From Halobacteriales archaeon QS_9_68_42 (lineage in GTDB: Archaea; Halobacteriota; Halobacteria; Halobacteriales; Haloarculaceae), in contig PXSE01000035.1 of assembly GCA_003022905.1 (NCBI GenBank), forward strand, positions 1 through 13,875: a stretch of DNA of 13,875 nt, read 5' to 3'. The notes under the pieces were generated by a model, which had not been told where the DNA came from, ran no database searches, and worked only from the letters and a program-made list of their open reading frames with translations. The position numbers were made by a program, and so were the translations under genes. Of this stretch, positions 13,348 through 13,875 are shown one piece after another; positions within the stretch are counted from its first letter, which is position 1; every line of letters starts with the position of its first letter.

Positions 13348-13521
13348 CTACTCCTCACCCCGGCGCACCGTGAAGGGGAGGACCTCGGCGTCGTACTCCT
13401 CGGCGGCGACGAGAATCGGCTCGGTCTGGTCGGTGTCGACGAGCACCGGCGCTCCGTAGGACACCTGCAGGGCTCGGGCCCCCAGGATGCGCGCCTTCTC
13501 GTATCGGTTGGTTCCTCTCAT
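13348..13521 (-). CDS. rpoK: RNA polymerase subunit K (Rpo6, omega homologue)
   Basis: A 57-residue protein, [20 protein letters not shown]... to TVRRGEE, the archaeal counterpart of RPB6/omega that helps assemble and stabilise RNA polymerase. The [13 protein letters not shown] helix and the segment ending in PILVAAEEY are family hallmarks, and the length is normal for haloarchaea. ATG 13519-13521 overlaps the rpoN stop (ATGA, 13518-13521). Its TAG 13348-13350 is immediately followed by the eno ATG, showing tight coupling in the rpsI-rpoN-rpoK-eno-rpsB operon. It is too short for common gene-length cut-offs, so it can be missed. Confidence 0.95.
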   Translation of the reverse strand: MRGTNRYEKARILGARALQVSYGAPVLVDTDQTEPILVAAEEYDAEVLPFTVRRGEE

Positions 13522-13712
13522 TGGTAGGGGGAGACGATGTCGACGAGGTCCTTGTGGGAGACGAGCATCCGCCGACAGCAGGCCCGCTCGACGCCGAGCT
13601 CGTCGAGCACCTCGGCGGGGTCCTCGTCGCCCTCACGGGCGCGGGCTTTGAACTCCTCCCAGTGCTCGCCGACGACGTTACCGCACGTGAAACACCGGAC
13701 CGGTACCATCAT
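13518..13712 (-). CDS. rpoN: RNA polymerase subunit N (Rpo10, RPB10 homologue)
   Basis: A 64-residue zinc-binding RNA polymerase subunit. The CxxC at 7-10 (CFTC) and the CC pair at 45-46 (CCRR) are the zinc ligands of the RPB10 zinc bundle, and [18 protein letters not shown] is the standard archaeal start. The minus strand carries GGTGATAAGGAC just before the ATGATG, a Shine-Dalgarno-like stretch as expected for an internal operon gene 12 nt after rpsI. Its stop overlaps rpoK. Here rpoN is the archaeal polymerase subunit, not a sigma-54 factor. Confidence 0.97.
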   Translation of the reverse strand: MMVPVRCFTCGNVVGEHWEEFKARAREGDEDPAEVLDELGVERACCRRMLVSHKDLVDIVSPYQ

Positions 13713-13724
13713 GTCCTTATCACC

Positions 13725-13875
13725 TCAGCGATAGGACTTCTGGTAGCGGGCCCGCGCGCCGGGGCCGCCCCACTTCTTCGGTTCGGACTGCCGGACGTCG
13801 TTGACCAGCAGCGAGCGGTCGAAGGACATGAACGCGTCCCGCAGTTCGGCGTCGTTGGTGTGGTCGACGAGGCCA
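13725..13875 (-). CDS. rpsI: 30S ribosomal protein uS9, C-terminal part
   Basis: The last 49 residues of uS9, cut by the right edge of the window. [22 protein letters not shown] and the conserved tail [11 protein letters not shown] (which reaches the P-site tRNA in the ribosome) are clear. The stop TGA is at 13725-13727. It opens the visible part of a minus-strand operon continuing through rpoN, rpoK, eno and rpsB, the order common in archaea. Confidence 0.96.
   Translation of the reverse strand, partial: GLVDHTNDAELRDAFMSFDRSLLVNDVRQSEPKKWGGPGARARYQKSYR

Noticed and set aside
11996..13459. A 487-codon plus-strand frame opposite eno and rpsB
   Set aside because: Shadow of the minus-strand operon caused by GC-rich third positions; no family features.

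Overview
The window reads as haloarchaeal chromosome. It is GC-rich with strong G/C at third codon positions. The proteins are very acidic (the S2 protein opens with about 80 residues dominated by D and E). Several starts sit about 25-28 nt downstream of an archaeal TATA box, as expected for leaderless transcripts. The translation and transcription proteins are archaeal types (uS9, RpoN, RpoK, archaeal enolase), and mevalonate kinase plus isopentenyl phosphate kinase mark the archaeal isoprenoid route.

Layout, left to right. (1) 1-1404 is a scar. It holds a possible gene tail, a truncated and frameshifted GIDE-domain membrane protein gene on the minus strand, and head-on against it the 3' third of a decayed TnpB gene (IS200/IS605 group) with a structured right end at about 1300. 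(2) 1405-8244 is a fatty-acid block: a dienoyl-CoA-reductase-like SDR and an acyl-CoA synthetase (minus strand), a divergent acyl-CoA dehydrogenase (plus strand), a lipoprotein serpin, and a second acyl-CoA synthetase. The divergent promoter carries an inverted repeat around its TATA box. (3) 8355-10069 (minus) is mevalonate kinase followed by isopentenyl phosphate kinase, overlapping by ATGA. (4) 10224-11371 (plus) is a tandem pair of 178-residue Nudix proteins; the second has lost most of its metal-binding glutamates. (5) 11395-13875 (minus) is the conserved rpsI-rpoN-rpoK-eno-rpsB operon, with genes abutting or overlapping by 4 nt.

The striking property of the window is how many reading frames are broken or altered by small rearrangements. 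The serpin is put out of frame by an exact 22-bp tandem duplication just after its lipobox; removing one copy restores a 444-residue lipoprotein. The single rpsB and eno copies seen here each lack a conserved stretch (about 46 and 61 nt by comparison with remembered family sequences) and change frame at that point. Enolase also carries an 18-codon in-frame insertion rich in hairpins, and the first acyl-CoA synthetase has a similar one. Because S2 and enolase should be indispensable, either the sequence has assembly errors there or intact copies exist elsewhere; the sequence alone cannot decide. No CRISPR array, tRNA, rRNA or obvious new defence system was found. The best candidates for unusual biology are the serpin duplication (possible on/off switching), the palindromic in-frame insertions, and the operator-like repeat at the acyl-CoA dehydrogenase promoter.
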